Shown in pieces: positions 12,580 through 13,433 of a DNA stretch of 13,433 nt (position 1 is its first letter; each line of letters starts with the position of its first letter). The notes beneath the pieces were generated by a model, which was not told where the DNA came from, searched no databases, and was given only the letters and a program-made list of their open reading frames with translations. The translations under genes and the position numbers were made by a program. Source of the stretch: SIG588 sp964515215 (GTDB taxonomy: Bacteria; Bacillota; Clostridia; Oscillospirales; Acutalibacteraceae). The stretch is taken from the NCBI GenBank assembly GCA_964515215.1, contig CAZESL010000060.1, positions 1 to 13,433 on the forward strand. Direction: 5' to 3'.

Positions 12580-13433
12580 TTACGCTTTCGGAAAAGCGTC
12601 AATTTTCTTTACGGCGTATTGCAAGATCAGGCGAGCATCGGTTGAATCTACCTTTCCGTTACCATCCACGTCCGCTGCCGCGAGTTGTAATGCCACACCG
12701 TCAATCTTTTGCACCGCATATTGTAGCACCAATCGCGCATCGGTAGAATCGATTTTTCCGTTCCCGTCCACTTCCCCAACAACGATTTCACTCTCTACTT
12801 TGCTTTTTTCGCCGCACACATTGCACTCGGCATCCCGATCATCGTCATAGATATGCCCTGTAGCAGCCGCCGTTGTTTGTGCCTCCAGCACCTCACCGCA
12901 CACGTCGCAATGTGAACCCACCGTCAACCCATCTTCGGTACATGTCGGCGCGACTGCTTCATCCACAACAGGTGTATGGGGCTCGACCTCACGTACCGCA
13001 CCGCACAAATTGCAGGTCGTATCGCAGGCGTTATCCCAATCGTGTTCACATCCCGCTCTGTAATGCCACTCCGCATTGACGAACGCATGATTATCAACAT
13101 CATTTACCACAATAGCCGTGCGGTCCTCATGTGTGCCGCCATAGTATACATCAATGATTCCACTCCGCGCAAACGCCTGATTTCGGACTTCTTGTAAATC
13201 CGCACCAACCGTAATCGTCCGCAATGCCGCACAATCGGCAAAAGTATACGCTTCGATTATCGCTACACTCGGAACCGCAATCTCTGTTAGAGAAGAGCAG
13301 TACCAAAAAGCACTGCTGCCCAATGTCGTCAGCGTATTCGGAAGCGAAAGATCGTATAACCGTTCACACATAAAGAACGCCCCGTCGTCGATACTTTGCA
13401 CATGCGCACCGAGCGATACGCTTTCCAAGGCAG
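12580..13433 (-). CDS. surface protein C-terminus: BspA-type leucine-rich repeats, Cys-rich linkers and a type I dockerin (partial)
   Basis: About 283 residues are visible; the 5' end lies beyond the right edge, and the TTG at 13428 is not a start because the frame runs on to the edge. The first ~100 residues are LRR_5/BspA-type repeats (LPNTLTTLGSSAFWYCSSLTEI), ending with an IIDVYYGGT segment typical of the last repeat. Residues of about 127-205 contain repeated Cys-pair modules (TCNLCGAVRE, HCDVCGEVLE, ECNVCGEKSK) common in surface proteins of gut Clostridia. The end is a dockerin with two 25-residue calcium-binding repeats 34 residues apart, each with DGNGK[IV]DSTDAR[LI]xLQYAV[QK]KID. The dockerin should bind a cohesin on a scaffoldin or cell surface. 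The protein is expected to be secreted, but its signal peptide is outside the window. It looks less GC-rich than its neighbours. Confidence 0.88.
   Translation of the reverse strand, partial: ALESVSLGAHVQSIDDGAFFMCERLYDLSLPNTLTTLGSSAFWYCSSLTEIAVPSVAIIEAYTFADCAALRTITVGADLQEVRNQAFARSGIIDVYYGGTHEDRTAIVVNDVDNHAFVNAEWHYRAGCEHDWDNACDTTCNLCGAVREVEPHTPVVDEAVAPTCTEDGLTVGSHCDVCGEVLEAQTTAAATGHIYDDDRDAECNVCGEKSKVESEIVVGEVDGNGKIDSTDARLVLQYAVQKIDGVALQLAAADVDGNGKVDSTDARLILQYAVKKIDAFPKA

Noticed and set aside
11545..12645. 366-codon + strand frame
   Set aside because: It lies antisense to parA and the start of parB, and crosses the parA promoter and the LRR-dockerin terminator. No family features are visible.

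Overview
The window is GC-rich and reads as a chromosomal fragment of an anaerobic Firmicute of class Clostridia, probably an uncultured Oscillospirales/Ruminococcaceae-type gut bacterium. The reasons are the Soj/Spo0J-type parA-parB pair, Clostridia-style Shine-Dalgarno sites, a ferredoxin-type sirohaem protein, and a surface protein that joins BspA-type leucine-rich repeats to a type I dockerin. The taxonomic call is inference.

Layout. Positions 1-535 hold no credible gene but many short repeats and a perfect 15-bp hairpin. A clear promoter then drives a SWIM/SNF2 helicase (596-3754, +). Next comes a tightly overlapped four-gene + strand operon (3878-7465): a small sirohaem/[4Fe-4S] reductase-like protein, then a lipoprotein, permease and ATPase of the FecCD/BtuCD iron-siderophore/haem/cobalamin importer class. 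Every junction is a 4-bp stop/start overlap, and a likely bidirectional terminator closes the unit. A convergent gene (7571-8266, -) has a HicB-like start and a DinB-like end.

The most unusual stretch is 8373-9187. A near-consensus promoter (TTGACA-17-TATACT) fires into about 780 nt that end at an intrinsic terminator and hold no ordinary gene. The stretch has a 33-codon ORF whose stop lies inside a terminator stem, a 20-codon ORF, three copies of a 19-bp motif that each look like a ribosome-binding site plus a tiny ORF, and a 3' part rich in hairpins. It is either a large structured non-coding RNA or an array of leader peptides and ribosome-loading modules. I cannot assign it to a known family by eye.

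The rest is on the minus strand. An acyl-ACP thioesterase is translationally coupled to a conserved uncharacterised protein that may have a PD-(D/E)XK-like fold (10662-9185). parA-parB (12363-10724) have their own promoter and terminator. The 3' part of the LRR-dockerin gene (12580 to the right edge) runs off the window.
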